DNA of 53,761 bases from Rhizophlyctis rosea (lineage: Eukaryota; Chytridiomycota; Chytridiomycetes; Rhizophlyctidales; Rhizophlyctidaceae). The notes below the pieces were generated by a model. It did not search any database. It was not told where the DNA came from and saw only the letters and a program-made list of their open reading frames with translations. The translations under genes were made by a program, and so were the position numbers. Positions 35,284-47,323 of this stretch are shown here, in pieces (within the stretch, counting starts at the first letter, position 1; each line of letters starts with the position of its first letter). The stretch is taken from assembly GCA_027596075.1 (NCBI GenBank), contig JADGJC010000283.1, positions 1 through 53,761 of the forward strand, written 5' to 3'.

Positions 35284-37860
35284 TCATCCAGACATTTTCG
35301 CACACTCCACACGCCCCTCCCGTTCCACAACGTCCTTCAAAACCCCACAAGCCTTTACCGATACCACCGTCCCACCAACAAGACCAGCGTCCTCCTCCTT
35401 TATGACCTTCTTCTCCAGAAGCTTCTCCGAAGTTCCATGCTCCAGCATCAATATCCACCCAACCATTGTCGGCAACTGTGACTCGTTTTCTATATACTCC
35501 TTCCCAATTAAGCGCTCCAAATCATCATGCACGACCGTTCGAACGGCGCGCAGGAGGGCGATGCACCGGGTGTGGAGGGAGATGTAGTCGAAATGGAGGA
35601 TTTGCGTTTCGGTGTGGAGGGATTGGCGGAGGGAGAGGAGGAGTTGAGTTGGTGTTAGTTTGTGGGTTTGGTGCCATTGGGTGGGGAGGGTTGTGAGGGG
35701 TGGCCAGGTGGGTGGTGGTGGTGTGAAGGGTGTGGGAGTTGCGTTGGACGGTTCAGAGGAGATTTGTTTGACTAACGTTTCTACGTGCCCATCGGTGATT
35801 TCCATCCTCTTGGACGGATCCGCTTGAAACTCTTCAAACATCTTCACGACAGGTAAGATAACTTCAACCCAATTCGACGGTCCCTTCGACGATGCCAGAT
35901 TTGCCGCCGACGCACTACCCTTCCGGACCTGCCTCCTCCCCGCCTTCCCAGAAAACGCGGTTGGAGACGTCCCAAGCATTAGACAAAAGCTCGTAAATGA
36001 CTCCTTCGCGTTTGACGGCACCCGACCTTTAAACATCCGTTCCTTCCCATGCACCGCCATAACCCACTCCATATCCTTCCAACTCCCCGGTTCCAACAGC
36101 CCTGAATTGATCCCAGCTTGGTACAGATGTCCCGCATAGAGAATGGACCCCCACGCACCCGCCATGGTCAGTCCCAGCTCGTGGGCAAGCCCTTGTAAAC
36201 GGAACTGGAACATGCCACAAAGAAGCGGGTGCCGTTTGAAAAGCAGGAATGGCTCGATTTTCGAGGTGGTGATACCCCTTCTCAACGTTCCCATCCGATC
36301 ATTGAATACCCAACTGTCCACAATCTGCTCCAGCATAGTGACAAACCCCTCGTTCTGCGCAAACCAGGATGACGGGTAGGGCTTATGCACCGCAGCAGCG
36401 CGATCTCGCAGACTTTGGACCAGTGCTGCACTTGTTTGATGGAGCGACTTGTAGCCAGAATGGATATTGGAGCCGAGTAAGTGGGTGATGTCGAGAAGGA
36501 GTTGGGCGGCAAAGACGGTAAGGAGGGATATTTCCTTTGTTGCTGCCATGTAGCATAATTCTACCGTTATGCGATCATGGGAAGGCGGAAAATCGGAGTA
36601 TCCTTCCAAGACGCAAAATTCGGGGAGGAGCTCACTAAGGATTTCGTGGTTTTCGGCTTGTTGTTCGGGTTTGGATTTGGGGGAGCGTTGGGCGCTGGGA
36701 TCGTACTTCTGATTCCGGCTGTGATTGTAGATGGGTATATATTTCGGGGTGATTTGGGCGGAAAAGGATTTCAAGACTAGATATGTATGGTGGAAAGTGA
36801 AGTCGCGGAAGAGGTCCGTTTCGAGGCTACTATAGTCCCTTAGGTTTGGGCGGTCCATTGAAGCGCCGCGGCATGCAAAGGAATAGAAGGATAGGGCTTC
36901 GAATTCCATCTTCAAATGATCATGCAATTCTGGATCTTGCTGAAGCAGTTCCTGGTGCATCGACGATTTCAAGGGCATCATCGGTCGTAACGGATGCGGT
37001 CATGATGTTGATGGTCCCAATGTTGTAGTTGGACCATGTTTGATTGATGAAGGAACGTAGGGTGTGGAGGTCATCGAAGAAGCAGAAGATGGAGAAACGG
37101 AATTCTGCTTTGTCCTGGTCGCTTTCTATGGTGTACAAGACTAAATTGCCTGAACCTGGGGTGGAGCCACGAGGAGAGGCTTTTGGAGTAGAAGGACCAG
37201 CAGTCGCGCCCAAATCTTCATTTATATCAAATGGAATGGAATCTAGGATGCTGAATGAGTTTTGATCTTCCAGACCCTCATGACTCCCTAGCTTATATGA
37301 ATCATCCGCCGCACCCTCCGTAGACTGAGCTTCCGACTTCTGGTCTGGACTCCTCTCAACAAAAGGAGATAACACCTCCACCACCTTCTCAAACACAAAC
37401 AGAAAATACCAGTGCGCCTCGTTGCTCCGTGCTTCCTGTTCAGACTTGAGCCCCTTTGACAGAAACCAGGCTGTGCAACGCTTCCTGCCGAGCACCGCCC
37501 GTTGAGCTGCCAAGAATACCCGCAGTGGTACTTTGACCGTCGGCTTCCCTTTACTGGTTACAAAGTCGGCAAGAGCAATGATTTCACCGACAGGAATTTT
37601 GGTGACTTTGGAGGGTGGCTGCGTCTGTCCGGTCAGTGGAGCAGGGTTGGTGGGTTGTCCGGCTTCACGTGCTTGTTTTCTGGCCTTCCCTTTCAGTCTG
37701 GCAGAGATGACTTTTGTGGAATGGAGTTGGTCGAGGTAGCCTTTGAGCTCAGGTTGTAACCGAGCGCCATGGCGGTGGTGCAGAGCCATTGCACGACGGT
37801 ATCCGTGTCGGACTTGTACCTGCGGTAGCCATCAAAGAGGAAGCTGGGCAGGGTGGGCAT
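35284..37860 (-). pseudogene. DUF6604-type fungal protein with two frame breaks
   Basis: The N-terminus (MPTLPSFLFDGYRRYKSDTD, then TVVQWLCTTAMALGY) followed by RLKGKARKQAREAG and VGEIIALADFVTSK matches my memory of the fungal DUF6604 domain, of unknown function. Three long open stretches in different frames make up the gene: 37860 to about 37750, then 37789-36920 (ending near TDDALEIV), then 36981-35284 (QELLQQDPELHDHLKMEFEA to the stop). Each junction needs a one-base change, and no intron of workable size fits either. Outside the two junctions the frames are open over about 800 codons. The gene is therefore either recently disabled, read from a sequence with two errors, or two abutting genes. 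The large C-terminal part is helical (ATKEISLLTVFAAQLLLDIT, HELGLTMAGAWGSILYAGHL). Confidence 0.6.
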
Positions 37861-38871
37861 ACTTCTTCTGGTGTGAAAGTAGGAAAGCGAGGTAAGCGAC
37901 GATTGCAGAGCAGAGCTTTTTCCCCAACCTAACTCAGTCACTGTTTTCAAGATCCTCTTGCGCCACCCAGAGTCGCAGCACCGAGCCGTTAACACCGCCA
38001 CACTGACAGTGCCACCAAGAGTGTAGGGCACGTTCATGAATTACACGAAAGTGCGTCCTGGAACTGTAGATGAGAAAACCTTTGGGAGTTGCGCAGTCTT
38101 AGAATGACTGCCTTCCATTCCTTTGCTTTCTATGACCCCAAAAAACTGCTTCCCATGAAGCACCTATGAGGGTCCAGATGTTTTCGGTGGGCACTGCACC
38201 TCCCCCATTTCCGATCATCCAGAAATCATCTCGCTTCCAAAGGTAGCCGAAGGTTTGAGACGGGAAGTTGGATATACTCTTGAAGCAACCAAAGCTCGTC
38301 AGGCCTTTTATGCATCTTTATGCATTGCCAGCAAGCTTGCGCGAGCCGCAATATCCAAGGCCGGTAACTCCCAAAGAAATCCAAAAAGGAGGGCATGGAC
38401 CGACACGGAACATCATCCGCAAATGGACCGCCGTTACTGCAGATTCTGTAGTTGTCCTTCATACAAACCTTGCGCACTGACTGCCATCAAGTGCTGCAAG
38501 TTCTGTGCGTGAGAGAGGCTAAGCGAATTGGGCGGGGCAGGTCAACACAACTGAACGACCCTCGCGTCATCCGCAGTGCATGGCGCATGGACAATGTGGC
38601 GGCGGCTGCCTTGATCCGAACATTCGGGTTCGCGGCATCATCATTTATCAACATTCTTCAAGAAAACATTTTTCGCACCATTTTCGTTGTCCTCATCAAC
38701 CACCATCTTGCCACCCACACCAACACCATACTCACTTTTCCCACGCTGTATCACACGTAACATTCTGTAGCAAGCATATATACTCGGATGACAACATAAA
38801 CGCGCCATCACCCGTCCAGCAGTCCGGTAGTTCCAAGTTACATACACCGTGCAGTATAGACCTCTGAGAAG
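37861..38871. promoter_or_regulatory. Divergent intergenic region
   Basis: About 1 kb between the DUF6604 gene start and the carrier start, holding both promoters. Short open frames lack coding character. Confidence 0.35.
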
Positions 38872-40905
38872 ATGTCCGTAACGGGGAGTAAAACGCCCGC
38901 TTTATCAATACCGGCTCTATATCCGCGTGGAAAGCCGCGGACGCTGGGGCCGGTTGAGACGTTCTCCATTTCAGCTATCGCGCCAGCTTGTGAGTGTTTG
39001 GGTTTTTGGGTTGGGTTGGCGGGAGGTTATGGAATGGTGCGGAGCGGTGGGAACATGGTGCGAAGAAGGACACATTTTGGACCAGACTTCATGGCCGCAT
39101 GAAATTGGGTAGACTGCTTTCCAGAAGGATTGGGAAAAACGCGTGAGGTAGATTTCAAAATCGCGCTGATGATATTTCTCACCTTCCAACAGTGGCTGTG
39201 ATTTTCACAAATCCATTCGACACCGCAAAGTATGAGTCCCGTATTCAGCATCACATGTTACCACATAGGACCTGCTGACGTCTTCTGAACGCAGAGTACG
39301 GCTTCAACTCCAAGGCGAACGACTAAAACGAGTACAAAAGGCTGGAGTCGGGGCCTTGCAGAATGAAGGACAAGTGGTACGTTTTTATTGGACCTTCTAC
39401 AATTCTTTATGACGATGGCTCGGTGGAAACGAATGATGACTGACGGGTTTTGTAGGTATATAAGAACAGTTTTGACACGATCCGCAAAATATACGTGAAC
39501 GAAGGGCTGCGAGGGCTGCAGAAGGGGCTAAGTCCTGCCATTTTGAGGGAAGCATCGAAAAACTTCTTCCGTATTGTGAGTGATCATTGATCAGATAACA
39601 TCGGGAGTGCTTCGGCACATCGTAATCAGCAAAGCTAATCCAGACAATTCATTAGGGAATGTATGACCCAGTAATGGCCCTATTACACGACCCATCAAAA
39701 GGCAGCGCACCACCTTGGAAACGAATGGTGGCAGGAGCTATGTGTGGGATGATGGGGGCCGTGTCATGTAATCCCTTCGAGCTGGTTAAAACACGGTGCG
39801 GTATTTTCACCACAACTCCATACTCAAAATCTCCTAACCTTTCCCTTCCACAGCCTACAATCAGCAGCCGCCGGCAAAATTGCCGTAGGCCACCAACACA
39901 ACTACACAGGTGTCGTCGACGGACTAGCATCAATATACCGGTCGGACGGCATCAAGGGACTATACAGAGGAGCATTACTGAGCATGGGACGATCTATAGC
40001 GGGGAGCGGGAGCAATCTCGCTGCGTATTCTATGATGAAGGAGTACCTCATTACCGAGCGGAAGTGGCCGGATAATGCGTGGTTGGATATGGTTGCTGGA
40101 ATGGCGAGTGGGATTGTTAGTTGGTGGGTGTGGAGGGGAATCTTTTTGAAATTTCCTTGCTGGCGGGCGGAAGAAATCTGACTGATGATTTGATTTCCTT
40201 CGACAGTTTGGCGATGAACCCTATTGACGTGGTACGAACGCGGTATTACAACCAGCCATATGAGAATGGGAAGGGAGTTTTGTACAGTGGGGCTGGGGAT
40301 GCCATAACGAAAATCATCAAGAACGAAGGCCTAACAGCCTTCTACAAAGGAATCACGACACACTTCCTTCGCATCGGACCACATTTCTGTCGTAAGTCCT
40401 CCTCATCCTCATCCACTCGATTCTGCCGATCACTAACCACTTTCTTCAACCAGTGACATTCGTCTTCCTCGGCATCCTCCGACGCGGGCTGGTAGATTTC
40501 TATGGATACCTAGACCGACGCGAATCGTTCGAAGTATTTGATATTGATCATAATGGTGTGTTGGACCCGGAGGAGATTCGGAAGGTGTTGACGGATGTGA
40601 TAAAGGATCGGAATGTTGGGGCGATTATTGGGACTCCTGGTGTGCCGGGGGAGGATGAGTTGGTATGTTGCTTGTTTCTGTCGTTGCTCATTCTGTGATG
40701 CCGGTCTTTACAGTGTGATGAGGGGTCGTGATTAATGCGTTGTTTTTCTCTGCAGATTTCGGCGTACATGACGAGAATTCTGGAAAAAGCGGACGTGAAC
40801 CATGATTTGAAGATTAATTTTGATGAGTATAAGGATGTTGTGAAGGAGTTGGGGGCTATTGTTGGGGAGAGGAGGGCTGCGGCGGAGAAGGCTGGGAAAG
40901 CGTGA
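38872..40905 (+). CDS. Mitochondrial carrier (OAC1/SLC25A34-35-like) with C-terminal EF-hand pair
   Basis: Nine exons (38872-38989, 39193-39229, 39295-39376, 39456-39575, 39656-39795, 39854-40123, 40207-40391, 40454-40662, 40756-40905) join in frame to about 436 residues; the third exon could end three bases earlier. Three carrier repeats are present with signatures NPFDTAK, NPFELVK and NPIDVVRTR. NPFDTAKVRLQLQGE-type first repeat and GITTHFLRIGPHFCLTFV near the end point to the oxaloacetate/sulfate carrier group of the inner membrane; substrate is inference. After the sixth helix come two EF-hand loops: DIDHNGVLDPEE (347-358) with ligands at 1, 3, 5, 9 and 12, and DVNHDLKINFDE (400-411). Known calcium-regulated carriers carry EF-hands at the N-terminus, so this order is unusual. 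The EF-hands share an exon with carrier sequence (exon 8), which argues against two merged genes. Confidence 0.9.
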
Positions 40906-41209
40906 TGATGGGTAAGGCGTGATGGGTAGTCATAGACATTTTTTGGAGGTCAGATGAGATTTGGGTTTAGTGTAATATATGTAGGATTTTAGGTTTTAGA
41001 GGTTGGGAGGGAAGGGTAGGCTGTTATTGAGAAAATGATTTTTGATTAATTTAAGGTATGTGTGGTTTTTGGGAACGAGATCTGAACGCGCACGTAGTAG
41101 TGGGATATGGGTGTGATGCTCTGTCTATGTTAAGTTAATAGTTACAATGTATGGCGGAGGACGCCCAAAAGCTTTCATTCGATACCATCTAAAAATAGCG
41201 CCAACCCCA
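40906..41209. other. Convergent 3' intergenic region
   Basis: About 300 bases between facing stops. T/G-rich, no gene. Confidence 0.4.
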
Positions 41210-41857
41210 TCATTTCGTCTCCAGCATCCTCTTCGTCCCCTCCACAATCAACTGATGCTCCACCGTATGAATCTTCTCCTCCAACGACTCCAACGTATCA
41301 CTCTCCTCAATCGGCACCTCCCTCTTCAACACCACCTCCCCCCGATCCACCTCGGGAATAACCTTATGAATCATCACACCCGTCTCCGTTATCTTCCCCT
41401 CCTTGTACGCCTGGAACGCCCTCTCTATCGCGTGCGCGCCGTCGAATGCTCCGGGAAGGGCTGGGTGGAGGTTTATTATACGACCGTCGGGGAAGGATTG
41501 GAGGAATTTGGGGGAGAGGATGTGCATGAATCCTGCTAGGACTATTAGGTCTGGTGTTGGGGAGTTGTTGTAGAGGGGGTCAAGGGAGAGGTGGGAGTGG
41601 ATTTGGGATGCGAGGTGGGAGTCGAAGTCGGTTCTGGTGTGGGTTGGGTGGGAGGCGAGGTAGGGTTTTAGGGGGATGGTTAGGGTTGGGATGTTGGCGG
41701 TTTGGGCGCGGGTTAGGCCGTAGACGTTGGGTTTGTTGGAGAGGACCAGGGAGATTTTGTAGGGGGTTGGAGGGGTGTTTTGAGCGTCGATTAGGGCTTG
41801 GAGGTTTGTGCCTGAGCCGGAGATTAGGACTACGATTCTTGGTGGTGGGGTTGACAT
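41210..41857 (-). CDS. ADE8: Phosphoribosylglycinamide formyltransferase (GAR transformylase)
   Basis: Single exon, 215 residues from ATG 41857 (MSTPPPRIVVLISGSGTNLQ). The open frame extends further upstream without a better ATG. Enzyme of de novo purine synthesis, transferring a formyl group from 10-formyl-THF to GAR. Family motifs: the N-terminal phosphate-binding SGSGTNLQALID, LAGFMHILSP, and the catalytic Asn and His of INLHPALPGAF. The catalytic Asp follows in GVMIHKVIPEVDRGEVV. Size fits the monofunctional fungal enzyme rather than the fused animal one. No introns and no disruptions. Confidence 0.95.
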   Translation of the reverse strand: MSTPPPRIVVLISGSGTNLQALIDAQNTPPTPYKISLVLSNKPNVYGLTRAQTANIPTLTIPLKPYLASHPTHTRTDFDSHLASQIHSHLSLDPLYNNSPTPDLIVLAGFMHILSPKFLQSFPDGRIINLHPALPGAFDGAHAIERAFQAYKEGKITETGVMIHKVIPEVDRGEVVLKREVPIEESDTLESLEEKIHTVEHQLIVEGTKRMLETK

Positions 41858-42155
41858 TGTGGGAGGGTAGTGGTGGTGGGTGTCTGGGCGGAGGGGCGAC
41901 GGAAGCGGGGAAGATGGGGTGTGGGAAGATGGGAATGAAGAGGGAAGTGCACCCAAAAATTTCGGGACACCAAGAAGAATTCACAGTTTGCATGACGCAT
42001 TGTCAGTCACATAATCCATTTCATCAGTAGTTCGATCACACGGTGGCCTCCGAACTCGCCCTTCCAGCACTTCGCCTCTCCTCTCCTTCCTTCCTTCCCA
42101 AAATTTCACTCCCAAAAATCCCACAACCTCCCTCCCCTTGAACACCGCAACAGCA

Positions 42156-43956
42156 ATGCGCATCCTCTGGCAATCCTCCCTCCTGAACCTCGAACGCGCA
42201 ATATTCGCCTGCTTCTCAAACTTCGCCTACTACGCCGGCCCCCTCTTCATCCTCATTGCACTCTCCCTCGTAGCTCTATGCGTCCATGTCTATTTCTCAG
42301 TCATAACACCTTACGTCTTCCCACCCTCCGAAACTGACGCCGAACCCACGTCAAGAACTGTGCTGAGGATTGTTAATACGATATGGAGCGTCTATGTGGT
42401 GTATTGTATCGGGTTCCATTATTTTATGGCTGTGACGACGAAGCCGGGGACGCCGGAGAGGGAGGAGGTTGTGTGGGAGAGGAAGGAGGGAGAGGAGGTA
42501 AGGTATTGGTAGAGAGATTTGGTGTTTGAAGTTGGTGTGCGGTGTCAAAATGTATGCTATTTTTAGCCGTGCTTCGGTTGTTAACAACGCGTCCGTCCGT
42601 CCCATTGCGCGATGGCTTCATCTTCGCAGGTCACCATCGGAGCACCATCCTCCGTGACAGCTGCCACTGATCCAGAAGCTGCACGGCCACTAATAGACCC
42701 TCAATCATCTGGGCCATACAAACGATTCTGCAAAAAGTGTACGCTTTCGGATGCGTTTTGGTTGTTTGTGTGGACTTGCAATCTGTACTAACCGTATAAA
42801 TAGGCAAGGCACCGAAGCCGGATAGGACACATCATTGTAGCGTCTGCAATAAGTAAGTATACTCTTCAATGCTCACCCAGCGCATTCCAGGTGCCATGCT
42901 GATCGTCCTACTGCAAACCAGATGTATAATGAAAATGGACCACCACTGTCCAGTAAGTCTCGCATGCCCCAATGTGATTGCACCTCAGGATAAGCAGCAA
43001 CAACTCACTTGTTTCGTGATCTCGTTCATTCAAACAGTGGCTACATAATTGGTATGTGCATCCTCCGCGTTAGAGGATTGGTGCTTGCCAATCTGAAACA
43101 TTCTCCATTGCAAACAGCGTAGGACATTTCAATCATCGGTACTTCTACCTCTTCCTCGTCTACATGAGCATCGCCTGTATATATTACGCTTGTTTGGGTG
43201 CTAGACTGACATACCGACATCTATACCATAATGATCCCGTAAGTTTAGTTGTTCTGTGGGGACTTCCCAGTTGTTACAAAACTGAGGCGTGAATGATCTC
43301 TGACACATATTCCAACATACATAGTATAACTGGCCAAACTCAGGAGCACGAACACTCCTCGTATTCACAATGTTATTGGCGGTGGTGATTGGAGCGGCGA
43401 TTTTTGGAATGGCGGCTTGGCATACGTTTCTGATTGGGTCAGGTGAGGAATAATTCGGCAGTACATGTTGCGGCTCCTGCTTCGCAGTTCGCACGAGGGC
43501 TGATCTGTCTGCATGTCTCTTGTTGTATGTCTCACGGTGCTTTCAGGCCAAACAACCATAGAGCACTACGCAAATCAGGATAATGCAGTGTATGCAAGGG
43601 CGAGAGGGGATGTGTTTATCAATGAGGTGGGATGTCCAAACAATGTCCACGGACTTATGTTCTTATCGACGGGCTAACGATATTCAATTGGCTTTCATAG
43701 TACGACCTAGGAACAATACGAAACTTCCGGATATTTTTCAATATTGGGCACAAATAGTGAGTAGTCTTCCATTGTCTTCTCTCTTCCGTTTGCCATGGAG
43801 TCGTTTAACTGACTGTTATTGCTGTATAGCAAATGGTACACAGTGTTTGTACCGTGGCCGATACCGCCTTATGGCGACGGGAAGGTGTGGCCGACTCTAG
43901 GGGCTTTGCCGGGGAGAGGGGCGGGAGGAGAGGAAGGGGTTTTGTTGCCGGTTTGA
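42156..43956 (+). CDS. DHHC palmitoyltransferase, ZDHHC16-like
   Basis: Ten exons (42156-42497, 42630-42738, 42804-42852, 42922-42952, 43038-43051, 43118-43238, 43325-43442, 43547-43626, 43701-43756, 43830-43956) join in frame to 348 residues. Integral membrane S-acyltransferase of the ER/Golgi type. Two N-terminal helices (AYYAGPLFILIALSLVALCV; TIWSVYVVYCIGFHYFM), the Cys-rich domain FCKKCKAPKPDRTHHCSVCN then [20 protein letters not shown] with the catalytic DHHC, then two more helices (FYLFLVYMSIACIYYACLGA; LAVVIGAAIFGMAAWHTFLI). The segment IGSGQTTIEHYAN and the C-terminal FVPWPIPPYGDGKVWP resemble ZDHHC16. Exon 43038-43051 is only 14 nt and encodes WLHN plus two bases of a Cys codon. The Cys-rich domain is spread over five exons. 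Confidence 0.93.
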
Positions 43957-44934
43957 TGTAAATAGATGAGACTTTTTGGAGTTGTGGAAAGTGACTGGAA
44001 GGATGTAAATATGAGCTCAGAAGCTCCGAAATGTTGGGTCCATACTGACTGCTGCAGTTTGTTTGGGTCGGAGGTCTTTCGTTGAAAGCGTGGGCTGCGG
44101 CTCTGCTGTCTTTACAGGGGCTTACCACCCTCAAAGTCATGGCGACATTACAGTCCCCGCGTAGACTGTCGGACCCCACAGTCGGGTAGAAAGCGCTGCA
44201 AGCAAATGAACGGTTGGGTTTGAGAAGCCATGCCCGGCACCCAAAATTGCTGAATTGCGGGAATGTTGACAGCGAAGGAAGGTATCAGAATTGTGACACT
44301 ATAGCCAACGATACAAACTCCCCATCTCGAGGAATGGTTCAGTCGGCAATATTGGTTTGTTACGAACCAACAACCAAGGACGAAAAGTCTGGGGTCTTGC
44401 AAACCGCCGTTCACTTGATTTGGCATACATGCAAACGTTAACCTTTTATTGAGGAAGTGATTAGCGGCAACCAACAGGGCATGTCTTGACTTAGTGTTGC
44501 CGAAAGTTGGAGCGAAAAGGAGAATTACCAGTTCCCAAGTAGGAGTGAACAGGAGAATTAAGGAGTTCCGAAGTTTCAGGATTGAGTTCCAAGGGAAGGT
44601 TGCCCCATGCAGCACGGTATGTTGCTCCCTCACGTCTCTCCAGCCGGAGTTGACTTACCCGACGGGAAAGAAGGATTTTAAGGAGGTTGTTTTGGGGTTG
44701 AAAAGCATGGGGGTTAGGCAGCGCCGAGCGTCGGGCAACTCTGTACGCTTACGTAATCGTTCCGCAGCAGTCAAACTTGCCGAATATATGCACATATCTG
44801 GAACATCGGGCTTTTGAGATGGGCGACTTTGGTGGCTCCCTCTCATGCACTTTGCTGAAGCTGCTAAAATAAGAAGACGTGCCCGTCTCTTCTCCCCTCC
44901 AACTCCGTCTCAGCCTGAGCAATAGTAAGTCAAA
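43957..44934. other. Intergenic region with short imperfect direct repeat
   Basis: About 980 bases without a supported gene. Two imperfect copies of a roughly 33-base unit containing AGGAGAATTA then AGTTCC occur at about 44508-44575. The right end is the promoter of the F-box gene. Confidence 0.35.
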
Positions 44935-47323
44935 ATGTCTTCCTCTGCTCACCAACGCCCACCCCCCACACTCACTTCCATTCCCTTCGACCTCCATCTC
45001 GAAATCGCGAAGTGTCTCTCCTTCAAAGACTTGGGCCGCCTCATACGGACCACCAAACTCCTATCTCCCCTTTCCAAATCCGAATACCTATGGAAACACA
45101 AAGCTTGTGTTGATTACCGTCTTCCCTCAAATCTGACTAACCGTACGACGGAATGGAAGAAAATTTGTAAAGGGCTTGTTCGTCCTGTGTTATTGACGTG
45201 GGGTGAGACTCAGCAGGTTGGTGATATGAGGATGTTTTGAAGAGGGCAAAGAATGAGATGTTGATTATTTGTATGAATCTGATTTACTTTTCCAGAATCG
45301 TCTTGGAAGATCGTACTCAGAGCACCCATCCACAAAACCGGGTGTGGTCACAGGACCGTGGGGTGCCGGAATCGTAAGCATAGCATGTGCCGGCTGGGGT
45401 ATGGCCGCGTTGAATGATCAAGGAGAAGTCTGGTTCTGGGGAGCCTTTACGCCAAACGAATATTATAAACATGACCGCAGAGGGAAACCTCGACGTCTAA
45501 TGGTGCCAGGATGTAAACGAGTTAGAAGCATTGCATATGGACAATGCCATGTGGCGTGCTTGACTGATGATCGTGAGTAGCATCAATGATTGTTTCTCAT
45601 TTTGCATTTCATTTTTTCCGCATGCTGTTTGGTTGTTAGGCTCACTCTTTCCAATATTTCAGATGAAATCTACGGCTATCAGGAGGTGGATAGACCATCC
45701 TATAAGGTCAATATCCCCGATGGCCACAACGGTCTCACCATCGGCGCTGGGCACCGTAGCAAAATGGCACTTACAACGGATGGAACGCTCTACTATTGGG
45801 ACGAAAACGTTGTATCTGAATCTGATGGGGTCGGCGTGGTGGAGTGTTTTATGGCGGCCACTCCAGTTGGGGAGCGTCTTGTCCGCATCACGGCAACGGA
45901 GAACATCATTGCGGCGTTGACGGCTTCCGGCAATGTCTATACAACGCGAGACATACAGTCACCAAATTGGCAGTTGGAGAGTGTGTTGAGTGGGTCGCAG
46001 CCGACACTTATTACCGGCTCGATGTCCAACTTGATGGGCTATACGGCACCTGGGCAATGCACCATCATCAATACTCACAGGATGGAGGATGTCACACCGC
46101 CAACGCTACGTCAAGCAGAATCATCTCCCACCTCCCCAGTCGTGCAAGTTGTAGCAGGGGATTGGCATTTCGGAGCGCTGCGTGCTGATGGGACGGTATG
46201 GACTTGGGGAGAAGCGGGGGCAGGTGCTCGGGGGGATGGACAACGGTACGGTTCGGTGCATACTCCCACCAAGATTGTGGAGGGGTTTGAGGGACTGTTT
46301 GTCTTTCAGTTAGCGATGGGAGGCTGGCATTCGGCGGCTTTGGCGGTGATTGTTGACGAAAAGGAGTGGGCCAAGCGGATGCCGGTAACGGTTGACCAAG
46401 TCGAGGTAGTCACAGGAGTGAGACAGCATCATTTCATGTCATTATCCGGCAACCAAATCGCACCATCTTCCGTATTGACGACTACCAGCACATCGACACC
46501 GCCGGGAGTATACCGTGATAGGGGGACCAGGGCAGGAAGGCAATCAGGACCCCGCCATCCCGACTCACAGGGTTTTCCCAACACGGCTCCCTCGGTCACA
46601 AGTGAGGAAGTTGAGGTAGTTAGAGGAGGAAAACGACATCATTTCACCGCAGTATTCAGCACTCCAAACATGTATTCTACCCTTTTGACAACTGCTACAT
46701 TGACACCACCGGTAGCTACCCACAATGGCGCGTCCACGCCAGGGGAACAATCACAACCCCAAGGCCTTACCAACACAGTTCCCACTGCATCTGCTCCTAC
46801 AACCCCATTTGGGTTCACTTTCGCATCCTCTGGTCCAACGCCTGCATCACGCCGGGCAGGGGTGGTGCTTCACACCACCGCCGCATCCCCCGGGGGGTTG
46901 GGCGAGCAGAGCGCTGCCACCCACCTAATCGCGACGGAGAGCCACAGTCGGCGTCCACGCAATCCGTCAACCCTCCTGGACCTAATCAACACACTCTGGA
47001 CAACTCATCAACTGAAGGAATGGCCGGTATATCGCAACAACAGGAGGCAACACAGACCTCTAATAAATCATCTACAATGCCAGAGCCCTTTGTCTTTGGG
47101 CGTCGATAGGAAAAGTTGTTCAATAGAGGTACGTTAATCATGGTATGAAAGATCCGTGGTTTCTAATTTGATTGACCAGAAACGAACAACACATGCTCAT
47201 ACAGCGCTGACAGTAGATAATGAGACGACACAATTGAGACAGCCTTTTGAACCACGTTTGAAAGCTCAAGCATTTCCCCGTGGGTCGCTTGTACATTCAC
47301 ACTTGCAGGGGGCTGATTGGTAG
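44935..47323 (+). CDS. F-box protein with RCC1-type repeats
   Basis: Exons 44935-45216, 45296-45572 and 45663-47128, with a possible last exon 47180-47323; this path totals 722 residues in frame. The F-box (LTSIPFDLHLEIAKCLSFKD) suggests an SCF ubiquitin-ligase adaptor, like yeast Saf1, which also pairs an F-box with RCC1-like blades. RCC1 blades: SIACAGWGMAALNDQGEVWF, SIAYGQCHVACLTDD, TIGAGHRSKMALTTDGTLYY, VVAGDWHFGALRADGTVWTW, QLAMGGWHSAALAV. Beyond about 46430 the protein is Thr/Pro-rich with an FGFTF motif. From about 46930 a different frame looks more protein-like (GISQQQEATQTSNKSST, then PEPFVFGRR) and ends at TAG 47107-47109. Either a frame break lies in 46880-46940 (a run CCCCGGGGGG is there) or the fourth exon is real. 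Confidence 0.8.
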
